Shown: one piece after another, positions 21,826-32,428 of the stretch
Numbering within the stretch: the stretch's first letter is position 1
Layout: each line of letters opens with the position of its first letter
Assembly (NCBI GenBank): GCA_039545355.1
Contig: BCJJ01000002.1
Location: 1,265,956 to 1,329,955 of the forward strand
Direction of reading: 5' to 3'
Length of the DNA: 64,000 nucleotides
Origin: Trichosporon coremiiforme
Lineage: Eukaryota > Basidiomycota > Tremellomycetes > Trichosporonales > Trichosporonaceae
Translations under genes and position numbers: made by a program
Notes under the pieces: generated by a model
What the model was told of the DNA's origin: nothing
What the model saw: only the letters and a program-made list of their open reading frames with translations
The model's database searches: none

Positions 21826-24284
21826 CTACTTGGTGACATCCGTGCCCGTCTCTCCTCCGATGGCCTCTATCGCATCGCTTGCGAGCGGCGCAGGGCTAGG
21901 GCAGCGACTTCCCACGGGCGTAGCCGCGCGAGACAATGGGGCCGACTTGAAGGAAGAGCGGGATGTGCGTCTGCTGCCGACTTCGCTCGCGGTGAAAGTC
22001 GTAACAACCTCGTGCCTGGTGGCAGGTGTGAGGGTGACTCCCGACTGAGGGCGCACGCGCATGGGGCCGATGTCTGCAGCAGAGATGCAGTTGCGTTCGA
22101 GGAGGAGAGAGGTGGGAGTCGCAGGATGGGTGTTGGACGAGACGGTTGGGAGAGGCAAGGTCGGTCGGGTGCTTGGCTCGGGTGTCACCTCGATCCCGGA
22201 TCCGTCGGCTGAAAGGGGAAGGGGAGCGGACACATCGCTGGTTGTGGTTCGGGATGCGCGGCCCAGAGCAGCCTGGCTGGCTGACTCGGCCATGTTGTCG
22301 GTGCTGTCCTGGGGCACGAAGGAGGAGCCAGAGCCGTCATGCTTGTCGTACTCGTCATAGATCTCCTCGCCGATGAGCTCTTCGAGGACGTCCTCGAGCG
22401 TGATGATACCGAGCGGCTGGCCCTCGAGAGTATCAACGAACTGGACGAGCTTCTCATCGGGGATCACAGCGTCGGCGGGGACGGCCTGGTCGAGCTGGCT
22501 GAGCCTGGTCGCCTTGTTCGCAATGGAGACCGAGCCGCGCGGTTGTTGGCGGTGCTCCCGCTCCATAGCGGCATTCTTGTCGGTGATCGTAGGCGCATTG
22601 CGATCGATGGTGTCGTTCACAGCAGTAATGCTAGACAAGGAGGTCCCCATACTCTTCTTGCGGAAGAGCTTCATGAAGCCCTGCTCGACATCGGCGGTGT
22701 CGGCGTCAGAGTTGCCCCTGCCGCGAACCAAGCGCATGATTCGCTGACGGAGACCGCCAGCAGCAACGCCGGCGACAGACTGATTATCACATGTCTTATC
22801 AGCGACGCAACCGCGGCGCGAGACAATAGCCATGTGCGAGCGACCCTCCTGGAAAACGTTCAGAACGTGGGTCAGGCGCTCGTCGTAGGGGACAGTGGGG
22901 AGCGAGTTGATCGGGATGGAAGCGAGGGGCGTGGCGTCATCGGGGTCGAGGAGCACGCAGCTCTTGACGAGCATGCTGCCGATAATCTTCATGACCGTCT
23001 TCGTCTTGGACGGGCCTGGGGCGGGGCGAGTCAAGTCAATGTCGGGTATCTCGACCATCTTGTATACGGGGATTCGGCTGTGGCCGGAGCGGACGACGCG
23101 GTCGAGCGTCTTGTAGTCGAGGGTAGCGTCGATCGGGAGCATGAAGACGTCGTCGATCGACGTCATAGCGGACTGAACGGTCTTCTGCGCCAGGTCGAGG
23201 GCTCCTTGCGCGATGGTCACAGTGTCGCAGTCGAGGTCGCCACCGGCGTGGCCGTTCGCCGCGTGGATCTTGATGAGCTCGCGCAGCTCCTTGCGGCGGT
23301 AGACGATGCCGTGGTGTGCGCCGAGGATGAGCTCGAGCAACTTCGCGATCGGCCAGCCGAGAGGAATGAAAATCCAGATGAGGACGCGCATAACTGGCGC
23401 CATCTTGGCTCCGATCGCGAGGCCGTAGCGAGAGCAGACCGACTGGGGGATGATCTCAGCACAGCTGGGACGTCAGCTCACAACACCGCTGCGAGCTTAC
23501 ATGACGACGAGGACGGTCGAGATGATGACGGCGTAAATGCCACCGCCGAGGACGCCGTCGGTGATGACAGGAAGGGCCTCATTCACAATCATGTTGCCGA
23601 GGATGAGCGTGGTGAGAAGCAAGTGGCTATTCTTGCTGCAATGGTCAGCCCCGCCACAGACGCCGAAGCTTACCGGACGGGCATGGTTCTGCGAGCGTAC
23701 TCCTGTTGCTGCGGTGTGCCAGACACGGCGAGAACTTGGAGCTGGGTCTGGTCGACGGAGAAGTAACTGCGGATTGTTAGCGGGATGGCTTGGCTCCGAA
23801 GGCTGAGGCACAGCTCGATCGGGCGCCACGACCGTACTGACGCCAGGGTCAAGCCAGCGAACACGCCAGAAAGACAGACGAGGACGGGGATCATGCACGC
23901 AAAGACGATACGCTTCGTGCCCATGTGGCCGGACGCGATGTGGCGTTTGGCGAAACCATGGTCGGCGGCGCGGGGGAGGAAATCGTAGCCGGCAGTTGAA
24001 GCGATCGTGCTGAAACCCCAGCTGGCGGCGGCGCCGATGGCATTGAGGATGTGGGTCGGGCGCTGGTGGTTGGGTGGCAAGGAGTAGGGCTCGATGGGCT
24101 GAGCTTGGGCGGAGACAGCCTGGAGGCAAGAAAGACTCAAGAGAACAAGACACAGCGGGAGTGGTGTCGCAGTGTTGTTCCGGGTTGTGGTGAAACGAGG
24201 AGGCTGGCGATCACGTCGTGGCGTTTGAGGGGGACCTGTGTCGGGGAAGGGGTGGTCCCAAGACGTGTCGCCGCAGACGACCAT
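21826..24284 (-). CDS. MAM3: CNNM/MAM3-like DUF21-CBS membrane protein
   Basis: Four exons, 24284-23842, 23766-23674, 23635-23501, 23464-21826; 769 residues. The family (yeast Mam3, animal CNNM, bacterial CorC) sits in the vacuolar or plasma membrane and affects Mg, Mn and Co homeostasis. After a hydrophobic N-terminus comes the DUF21 transporter domain (GVFAGLTLA joined to YFSVDQTQLQVLAVSGT, then LLTTLILGNMIVNEALPV and AEIIPQSVCSRYG), with 3-4 membrane helices to about residue 265. A CBS pair follows: MTSIDDVFMLPIDATLDY and later GIITLEDVLEELIGEEIYDE. The Ser/Thr-rich C-terminal tail is probably cytosolic. The first intron uses a GTCAGT donor; the nearby GTACGG would break the frame. Confidence 0.92.
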
Positions 24285-25055
24285 TGGAACGAACGATTCT
24301 GGATGGTGAAAGTTGAATGAAAGCTCTCAGAACTGGGGCACCGTTGGGGGAGAATAGTGTGGGTGGGAGTGGTGAAGGAGAGAAAGTGAGAACAGGGGTT
24401 AGGTCGAATCGTTTGACCCACTTATCGAGGTTATAACGAGCGTAACGGTAGTCCTCGCCGTAGGTAAGCTGCGGAGGCGGACAGAGTAGCTGCGGGATGA
24501 GGGGAAGACTTGCAAGCAGGAAAGCGGGATGGCAACGGCGAGATGGTGGATGAGCCGAAGGCAAGATGCAGTTGTCTGCATTATCGGTACTCAGTACGTC
24601 GTCCACGCCGCAAACAGCCACGGCCTGCGGCAGCGCAGGTTATGCTGCATGCGGGCACATGGCATGACATGGCATGTCCAGTGGGGAAGACGCGGGCTCT
24701 TCTAGCGTCGGTGATGTGCTTGGTACGTGTGGTGCGCGTGGTGCAGGGAGGCGAGTGATCCGGGAGGCGCGCACTAGTTCGCGACCGAAGCAGCCTCAGC
24801 GACCGGGGCGACGCGGCCGCAGGGCACCGCAGAGGTGCAGACTATGCAGACTATCGGCTAGTCCTCCCCCGAACGGCCGTCACACGCGACTGACTTTGCA
24901 TCAGCTCGAGATCGCATTCTCTTCCTTTCTTCTCCCAGCCTCCCTCAGCACTCTTCTCACTCACCTCTGTCAGTCCCTGTCCTTCTCTGTCCCTCCTGTC
25001 TACCGCTGCTGTTCAGCCTCTACACCTTGCCACCCACCTACGCACGTACACCACA
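24285..25055. other. Divergent intergenic region, 771 bp
   Basis: Between the MAM3-like gene (minus) and the F-box-like gene (plus). There is a CATGGCATG direct repeat (about 24659-24676) and a pyrimidine-rich run before 25050. No gene seen. Confidence 0.4.
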
Positions 25056-25427
25056 ATGCTCAACCCGACCAGCTACCCAGAGATCTTCCATCTCATCGTC
25101 GGGCGGATCACATCGCGCGACACCTTCAACTCCCTCCGCCTCGTCTCGCGAGCCGCCAGACGTATTGTCGACCAGGTCATGATCCAAAGCGGCACCGTTC
25201 TGCCAGATCCCATGAACCGCCTCAGCCGCTTCTACCTCCTCAACACCTCCGGCTTCCTCCAGCCCCTTCGAACCAGGGCGTTCACGTCTTCCCTCGGCGA
25301 AACTGTCGTTATCTGCCTCGACCCTCGGTCAGTAGATCGCCAGCCGCTACTCGCTCTCGATCAGCTGTTTCCCCAAGCATCAGCACACGGCATGCAAGTT
25401 TCTGCAGAGCCTCCCCGCGCCCAGTGA
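25056..25427 (+). CDS. Short F-box-like protein, possibly truncated
   Basis: A 123-codon frame with an ATG in ACACCACA context. Residues 5-45 (YPEIFHLIVGRI, then FNSLRLVSRAARRIVD) resemble the F-box helix pattern of fungal F-box proteins, which recruit substrates to SCF ubiquitin ligases through Skp1. Such proteins are usually 300-600 residues, and no repeat or substrate domain follows. In another frame, about 25440-25530, there is a further protein-like stretch (HPNDWFDLVALAPEIALSL). This suggests either an unrecognised intron (a GTCAGT donor lies at about 25329) or a frameshifted remnant. I cannot decide between a short real gene and a decaying one. Confidence 0.4.
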   Translation: MLNPTSYPEIFHLIVGRITSRDTFNSLRLVSRAARRIVDQVMIQSGTVLPDPMNRLSRFYLLNTSGFLQPLRTRAFTSSLGETVVICLDPRSVDRQPLLALDQLFPQASAHGMQVSAEPPRAQ

Positions 25428-25632
25428 CAGAAGGAAGAACCCCCTATCGTCATCCAAATGACTGGTTCGACCTTGTGGCGCTAGCACCAGAGATCGCCCT
25501 CTCCCTTGGCACCGAACGGCCGAGTAGATCGTGAGCACGAACGTAACAACCCTGACGAGCGTCACGAAGCCAATTATCTCTTATAGTCCTGCCATGCGAT
25601 AAGATTGTCCTTCTTGCACTACGCTACATTAG

Positions 25633-27281
25633 CTACATCCTAGGCATCCTAGGCATAACCTGTAACATCTCTTGTCGTCAGCTCGCGTTCGGGACGAGAT
25701 AGCTCACCGTCGTCTTCCCCTATCGCTCCCAGAGTTGTGCCCCCGTACATGTGTCCGTGTCTTGTGTGTGCACCGCTAGGGGTACCCTGCGAGCGCCGCG
25801 GCAGTGTGAACGATGGCTTGGGGTCGTACTGCAGCGGCTGCGGGCGCGTGACCTGGCCGCCACGATATCGGTACTGGCTGAAGGCGTCAGCTTCTCACAC
25901 CAATCGCCAAGCTTACTCCAGGTTGTTACGAGGACGGCCCGAGAAGCTGGCCGAGGAGTGTGGTCGCCCACCCGGCGTGGGTTCCGAGTTCGCCGTCCGC
26001 CTGTGCTCGAACGGAGTGACGGTCGTCGCTCGAGAGTAGCGATTCGGCAGCGCTTGCCCTCCATATCTGCGGGTCAGCTCGGCCTACAACAACATAAGCT
26101 TACGCATTATTCTGGTCCAAGCGCGGACGCTTGGAGGGATAGTCTGCTCGAACGGGCTCTGCGGGGTAGTCCTGCCCGTCATGCGAGATGTCGTATTGCT
26201 GAGCCGGGGACATGGGCTGAGGCTGAGGGGGCATGTGCCGGGGCTGAGGCAGTATGTCGGGCGGCATCACACTCGAGGGTCGCGCCCCTCGTGGCATGTG
26301 CTGGTGGTGCAGTGGCGTACCAGGGACAGCGGGGTATGGTGCTTGATGCCGAGCAGCGACAATGGGTGACATGGCGATGGGCGCAGCTTGCTCGTGCGGC
26401 TCGGGCTCGACATACTGCACCTCGGGTGAGAGATGTTGTTGCTGGGCGTGCCGAGTCTGCACGTGCTGCGGCTGCTGTGGGTGTTGTGGATGCAGCCCCT
26501 GCTGAGTCATCGCGGGATGAAGTCTCCGTCGAGCGACAGGTGGCGTCGACATCGATTCATAGCTTGCGAGTTGCTGTTCCAGTGCCGCGTTTCGAGACTT
26601 GAGCGTTTCAATGTTAGCCCGCCCCTCCGCTAACTGCCGCGTCAGACCCTGGACGCGCCTTGATGGTCAGCTATCGACAAGACCCCTGCAGCTTACCGTT
26701 CGCTCTCCTCGAGCCGGTTGTTCAGCGAGGTCATCTCCTCCGCAGCCTCCGACATCGTCGACTAGCTGGTTAGCTTCCGCAGTGGCCACACCAACCTTCT
26801 GCTCAGCGACCGTCTCCTTGAGAGACTTGACGAACGTGACGAGCTGGCTGTTGTGAAACTTGAGCACGCCGAGGGACTGCGTCAGCGCGTCGAAGTGGCT
26901 CATGCTGGGTTGGAACCAGACGTGCAGCTCCGGCGACAGCTGGTCGTCGAGCGGATGGAACGTCGCGCCATGTCGGCCGCCGCAGAGCGTGCATGTGTTG
27001 CGGCGGTCTGCATGTTAGCTTGACGAAAAGGATGGGGAGCTGACGCTTGTGGATCGGGTCATCGCAAAGGATGTGCCCGCACGAGGTCATGTACCACCGC
27101 CGCTCGCCGTCGTTGTTTCCATCGTACGGCGTCAGACTGCGATCAGCACGAGCATCAGGACGATCAGGGCGCACCAGAGAGCACATGTCACGAACTCCAG
27201 GAAGCCGAGTTGCGCGTCTGGTTGAGCGGGCTGCGCTGGCGCGTTCGACTTCCGAGGTGGCAGCCGGAAAGGAGTGGACAT
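25633..27281 (-). CDS. HEI10/ZIP3-like RING-finger coiled-coil protein (meiotic recombination)
   Basis: Eight exons: 27281-27175, 27136-27045, 27007-26796, 26761-26697, 26658-26104, 26066-25917, 25877-25708, 25670-25633; 462 residues. The RING is split over three exons: Cys33/Cys36 in exon 1, Cys55-x-His57-x2-Cys60 in exon 2 and Cys72/Cys75 in exon 3. It is visible only after removing a 38-nt and a 37-nt intron. A coiled coil follows (about 100-220), then a Gln/His/Pro-rich tail with basic patches (KRPRLD). A small N-terminal RING plus coiled coil plus disordered tail is the layout of HEI10/ZIP3/RNF212, SUMO or ubiquitin ligases that mark crossover sites in meiosis. Assignment is by architecture; another small RING protein is possible. 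The final 38-nt exon is least certain. Confidence 0.6.
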
Positions 27282-27725
27282 GGCGGTAAGGGTTAGGACG
27301 GAATCGGGAGAGGGAAGTCGTAGTGTTGGCCGCAGCCGTCGATGATCTGTTCCTGTTGACTGGGGGAGATGCTAACGTCAGTGATCAGTTGGTGGATGCG
27401 GAGCTGTGATCGTGCAAGTGGAAGGGTGAGTGAGTAATGTCGAACTTTCAACATCCGTGAGCGACACATGGCGAGGAAGACACGAAAGACAACCGCGAGG
27501 AAGACACAAAATGAGCGCTCCAGTCAACCACGTCTGCCACGCCGGGGCATACCAAACCTCCTCTCCTTTCCTTCATGGTCCATGGTCCAGTCAATTTGCG
27601 CACACACGGCGCCTCAGCGCTCCGATGCATGTCAATTGCTGGTTTTATAAGCTTCTCTCGTCACAATCGTCTCGTCGATGGTCCTAGTGGTACTGGTATA
27701 CACGTTAACGGTGGGTGCTGGTGGT
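27282..27725. other. Intergenic spacer, 444 bp
   Basis: 5' flank of the HEI10-like gene and 3' flank of LSM1 (both minus). No gene or RNA recognised. Confidence 0.4.
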
Positions 27726-28388
27726 CTAGTATGCGTCTCCCTCGTGCTTCTCAGACACGAATCCCATCGAGGCCATGACCTTGTCCTTGATCGCGCTATC
27801 CCGTTCCCGCCGCTTCTGTCCTTTCAGCTAAAGCACGCTTGACGAGCTCACCTCGACCTCGGCCAGCTTCGCCCGCATCTCGTCCAAAGGGATCTGGCGT
27901 AAGGGAACCTCGTCCTCGGCAATCAGGTCCTGGGATGTCAGCTACATACGCGCTTCGGAAAGCTCACAATCTCGCCCAGAGCAACGACATTCTCTCCACG
28001 GATCAGAAGAACGCCTGCATATCAGCTCACCGAAGGAAGTACAGAGCTTGCGACGTCATGGCTGCAAGGCTACTTACCAATGTCGATATCGGCGAACTCG
28101 AATCCGTTGTACAACCGCTCTACTGTTGACTCGAGGAGGAAGTTGGCTGCAGCGTCAGCATTCGATCGAATTGCCAGCCTCGTAGTTCAGGTCAAACAAT
28201 GGCGAACTCACCGAACTGGTCGTAACTTCGCAGCACGCCGATGAGCTTGCGTCCGTCTCGGAGGACAACAAGGACCTTCTCTGAACACGGTTAGCTCCCG
28301 GAACAACGAGCTTGCAGCTAGTGGGCAACTCACTGTCGACGAGATCAACAAGAGACCCTGAGGTGGTGAAGGGGATGAGCGCGTCCAT
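27726..28388 (-). CDS. LSM1: LSM1, Sm-like subunit of the Lsm1-7 mRNA decay complex
   Basis: Six exons: 28388-28334, 28280-28212, 28146-28078, 28014-27968, 27929-27852, 27815-27726; 135 residues. The Sm fold spans about 10-85: Sm1 motif VLVVLRDGRKLIGVLRSYDQF, then NFLLESTVERLYNG and FADIDIGVLLIRGENVVALGEI (Sm2, with the Arg-Gly-Glu-Asn RNA-binding turn). A C-terminal helical extension (PLDEMRAKLAEVE, then basic residues) is the Lsm1-specific part that closes the ring. Lsm1-7 with Pat1 binds oligoadenylated 3' ends of mRNA in the cytoplasm and promotes decapping. The length matches fungal LSM1 proteins. Introns are 36-65 nt and all joins are in frame. Confidence 0.95.
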
Positions 28389-28660
28389 GGTGCGCTTCGT
28401 GTCCGCCGGTGCTGGTGTTGTTCTAAGGTGGGTGACGATCGTCAACAGCGTGAAAGGGTCATGACCAAACGGCAATCTACGGACGGAATCAAATTCCCGT
28501 CCTAATGTGTCGTTACGGCGACGGCCTAATACCTCACAAATGCTCAATAGCAATCTCGAAATAGCAACATTGGTACATGAGCGGCGTACAGCAGTGACTA
28601 CAGCGCAGGCAGAGAAAATGGTGAAGAGCAAGGAGAAGGCACAGGTCGAGGGTGTCAAGG

Positions 28661-30341
28661 CTAGGCTGGCCGTCTCGACATTGACCGCCTCAGCGGGATC
28701 TCGACGACGAGCTGGCGGCGCTTTTTAAGCGTGCTCGGCGTTGCCGGCGTAGCAGTCCGGCGCGTGCTCATCCTCCTTAATGGTACCTTGACGCTGCTCT
28801 TCGGAGCATAGCTCCGCTCCTCGGACTCGACCTTCCTCCTCCGAGACACGGGCCGTTCAGGGAGCTCAGGAGTTTCAGCCTTGCGTTTCCTCGGCGCAGC
28901 CCCGTCCTGGCTGTTCCCTGCTTTCTCATGATCGCCGAGCGCGCTGTCCACACTCTCCGATCCCTCCACTTCCTCGACCCATTCCTCGATGCAGTCGCCG
29001 AAGCAGCGCCCGTCGGGAAACGGCAGCTTGTAGAACTTCCTGTACCAGTCACGCCACGCGCTCGCTGAGCGTCCACGCGCGAGTTTCGTCCATCCCGGAT
29101 CGTGGAAGTTGTGTTTCTGCAATGTCAGTTTCGATCTGATGGAGCAACAACTCACAGTCATAGCCTTGAAGAGGTGAATCGACGTCCGTCCCCTGCCCTC
29201 TGGACAGTGCCAGGCGAGCCAGATGCCAAGCAGCCGGCGCTCCTTCTCGCTCAGGCGCGTCTGCCACGACACGTTGTTGTACCCGATCAAGCCGGGATGT
29301 GTCGGCCTCGGGGGCGCGAACACAGAGGGCTCCGCCTGAGCAGCCGTCGGCGCAAACGTCGAGACCGCCTTGCGCGGCGACTTCAGCTTCTTCGAGTGCT
29401 TCGCAGGACGTACGACAACACGCTGCCCCAGCCGTGCGACGCGGCGCATCTCCTCCTCTATCCTGTCTTCTTCCTCCTCCTCCTCGATCTCAGCCTGGCG
29501 CTCGAAAAATGATTGCCGCGCCCAGCCTCGTAACTGGTGAAACTTGGACACGGGCATGAAGCGCACATGGTCCAGTTGGGTAGGTATGTCCGCCTCGTCC
29601 ATGTCGAGCAGCGGGCTGTCGTTCGCGACGCACAGCACCTGTGCGTGTTTCAGTGGTACCACAATCGCGCCGTATCGCTGCTATTAGCTTATGGGATGTT
29701 GCCAGCTCACCTCGAGCGCGACCATGGTCTTGAGATTGTCATTCGCATTCCCCAGGTTGCTCATTGTTATGAGAGGATTCTGATCCTTCCACACGAGATA
29801 CCGCGGCGGATCGACAATCTGGCCCGAGAAATACACTCGCGCCAGCCAGTCGGGGTACAGGATGAACGTCTCCTTGGCGCGCACGTTTGGTAGGCGCTGC
29901 AGTTCCCTCCGCTGAGCTGAGCTCTCGCCCCGGTGAGAAATGATGGCATGCGCCCGCTGCACGTGAGGCGTCGTCTTGCCCCCACCGGTCTGTTATCAGC
30001 TCGGGCCGACTTCGTAGTGGCTCACCTCGATCCGCCGCAGGATGTGCTGCCTGATGACAGGCGGTAGCCATTCGGGCACATAGAACAGGATCTCGTCCCA
30101 TGGAAACACGCTACCGGGATTCGCGTTCATGATCTCCTGCAGATTGCGCCGTTTCGTCCTCGTCTTCTTCGCGAGAGGACCGGCGGAGACACGGCTCATC
30201 CTCGGTCTGGACGAACTCGCGTCTGGCGAGGAAGGCATCGCGTCATCCGAGACATAGCGCGAGGAGTTGATCTCGGATTCATCTTCGTACACGATGTCTG
30301 CATTTGTCAGCTCTGATCGTCGCGACAAGGAGCTTACCCAT
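28661..30341 (-). CDS. RAP1-like BRCT + Myb protein (putative telomere protein)
   Basis: Five exons: 30341-30338 (4 nt, ATGG), 30297-30026, 29989-29711, 29677-29156, 29116-28661; 510 residues. Residues of about 62-165 have a BRCT-like pattern: a Gly-rich turn (TGGGK), a hydrophobic strand (AHAIIS), then AKETFILYPDWLARVYFSG. A Myb-like helix set spans about 320-395: SEKERRLLGIWLAWHC, GRGRTSIHLFKAM and, after an intron, WTKLAR..SASAWRDWYRKFY. BRCT followed by a divergent Myb and a basic tail is the layout of RAP1, which protects telomeres. The C-terminus is rich in Arg/Lys-Ser. The tiny first exon is inferred because no ATG precedes exon 2 in frame and ATGG-GTAAGC sits upstream of a perfect branch/acceptor. 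Function is inferred from domain order. Confidence 0.55.
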
Positions 30342-30682
30342 TGTCACTGTTGGACGTTGCCCGTTAAACAAATCAAAACAAAACCCAGGTCCAGGTTGCG
30401 TCACCTCTCGTCGCGTATTTTGGACGCTCCTTATCTGCGGAATAGACCGATTTGCCTCCGCTAATTCCGCCATTAGAATTTCCGCCCGACCTGGCCAGCC
30501 TTCGATCGTCGGTCAGGCAATTATTGGCGGAATGCTGTGCTGCGGCGAGATGGCAACACACGTCTACATCGCACAAACAGGTGAAGTATACACATTATGG
30601 GGAACGAGTATGCAGTAATGGGGCATAGGCGGCTATCGGAATATGATGAAACAGCGAGATCTCGGCTGTCGTCTGCAAGCGC
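30342..30682. other. Intergenic spacer, 341 bp
   Basis: 5' flank of the RAP1-like gene and 3' flank of the next minus-strand gene; AT-richer than surroundings. Nothing recognised. Confidence 0.4.
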
Positions 30683-31828
30683 TCACTCCGAGTTCCTCCT
30701 CGAGTCGAGCTGCAGCTTGCCGATGCCGGCGTAGAGGTCGTTGATCTGGCGGTCGACGACCTCCCGGTCGAGCTGGATGCGATCAAGCTCGAGCTGGGCG
30801 TACTCGTCCTCGAGCTCTGAGCGACGGGACTGCTGGCGTTTCTCCGATTGGAAAAGCTCTGGGAGTTGCGGATCCGACGGCGTGGATTGCGGAATGTGTT
30901 GAACACACAGACTTTGCGAGGACAGCGAAGGCACATCTGCCGTTGGAAACGGCTGCGGCATGTGTCCCGCATAGCTGTGACTGCGCTGTGTATCCGGTTC
31001 ACGTGAAGGCGGGCGGCTGGGCGTGCTGCTCTCGACGGTGGCGACGCGGCGTGGGCGCATCGGTCCCGCGGTAGGCGAGGAGTGCGAGTGCGACTGGGAT
31101 CTCTCCGAGGTCGAGCGCACGACAATCGGCGGCGTCGTGATGGACGGCGAAGACGTCTTCATGCCTATCCGGTGCGAGGCGATCTGCGCGGTGGCTTGCG
31201 CCGCGCGGGCCCTCGCGTTCGCTCGCGCTGTAGCGATCTCAGCCTTCTTCTGCGCCTTTGCAGTCTTCTTCACTGCCTTGATGTGCGCCTTGTCCGCTGC
31301 CTTCATCACCTTCGTGTGCGCCTTCTCGGCGGAGACGTTGGCTTTGTTCGTGAGCTTGTCGGCGCGCTTGGTGAACTTGAATTCCGTCTTCTCCGCCTTA
31401 CGATGAGCTTTGTCCGCCTTCCTCTGCGCCTTTGCGTGCTTCTTCTCCGCCTTGCGCTGATTTCGGTACGCCTGCTTCTGGTACGGCGTCATCTTTTTCA
31501 TTTCAATAATAGCCTGGTAGTCAGCTAGGGGGAGACACCGGGCAGCACTCACAGCCTCAGACGGAGGCTCGGACAACGACGACGACGCGACGGACGTCTG
31601 CGTCTCATGCCGCCGCATCTCAGAGGCCCCCTGCGTGGCCTGGTCTGAATTTAGGGGCCCGAACGTAGCTTCTTCGTACGTCGGCGGATACTGGTGTCAG
31701 GCCGCATCCCGATTTAGTGTACCAACCTGCCTGCTACCGCTGGGATGGTCCTTCGCGGGGACGGCCGGCGGCCGCGAGTCGTTTTGAGCAGTGGGGGATT
31801 TGGAACATTTGGACGAGTTGGCACCCAT
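30683..31828 (-). CDS. Lys/Ala-rich coiled-coil protein with N-myristoylation signal and PPxY motif
   Basis: Three exons, 31828-31727, 31690-31553, 31513-30683; 356 residues. Not recognised as a known family. The N-terminus MGANSSKC has Gly2, Ser6 and a nearby Cys, a good N-myristoyltransferase substrate with a possible palmitoylation site. Exon 2 opens with YPPTYEEA, a PPxY motif of the kind bound by WW domains such as those of Rsp5/Nedd4 ligases. Residues of about 85-200 form a long uninterrupted helix of Lys/Ala-rich units (KADKAH, KKAEIA) with basic heptad-like spacing. A Ser/Pro-rich region follows, and a second coiled coil (about 315-345) ends the protein. The second intron (39 nt) keeps the frame open if unspliced, adding 13 residues. 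Inner plasma-membrane location is an inference. Confidence 0.6.
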
Positions 31829-32428
31829 GGCAACGGCCCAGGATGAGCGGTTAGAGTGGTTAAAAGTTCTGGAGTGGAGTTGAGAGAAAGTGTTATCGAT
31901 CAGTGACAGGTGCTGCATGGCTGTGGGCCGCTGTACGCGCCACAGGCGGCTAAGAGCAACGAGCGTGGGAGGGCGGGTGTTCAGTGAGAGGCTAGCGGCA
32001 CTGCAGACCTGCTGGCTGGCGGCTGTTGGCTGGAGGATTGGACTGTGATTGCGTACTTGGGGTGTTGGGCGTGGAGGCGGTGCATACATGATGTACTCAA
32101 AAGGACGCTAAGCCGAGTGCGCCCGTTGCTCATTCCCGCGAACACGCCCCCAGATCCCTCCCGGTAATCCCGGACCGTAGCCCGACTTGTTTTCTGACTG
32201 CAGGGCGCCACCAAGGGCGTGCAGCGCTTACAGCGTGTGGCTCCGCCGCTCTACGAGCAGCAACAAACCTCTCGGACCCGACATTCTGGAACTGCACCCT
32301 TAGCATAGCGTCGCACTTGGTTCATCTTCTAATCCATCAAGATAGACGACCCCATGTACACGATGCTGCCCAGTGCGGCCTTCCTCGCGGCAGCCGGCTT
32401 CAGAACATTCAAAGACGCACTCTATCCT
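31829..32428. other. Intergenic region, 600 bp
   Basis: 5' flank of the coiled-coil protein gene and 3' flank of the next minus-strand gene. No gene or RNA recognised. Confidence 0.4.

Noticed and set aside
22339..23766. 475-codon plus-strand frame
   Set aside because: Exactly antisense to the MAM3-like coding exon; produced by strong G/C third-position bias. Composition (Leu/Val/Arg/Asp-rich without motifs) is typical of such mirror frames.
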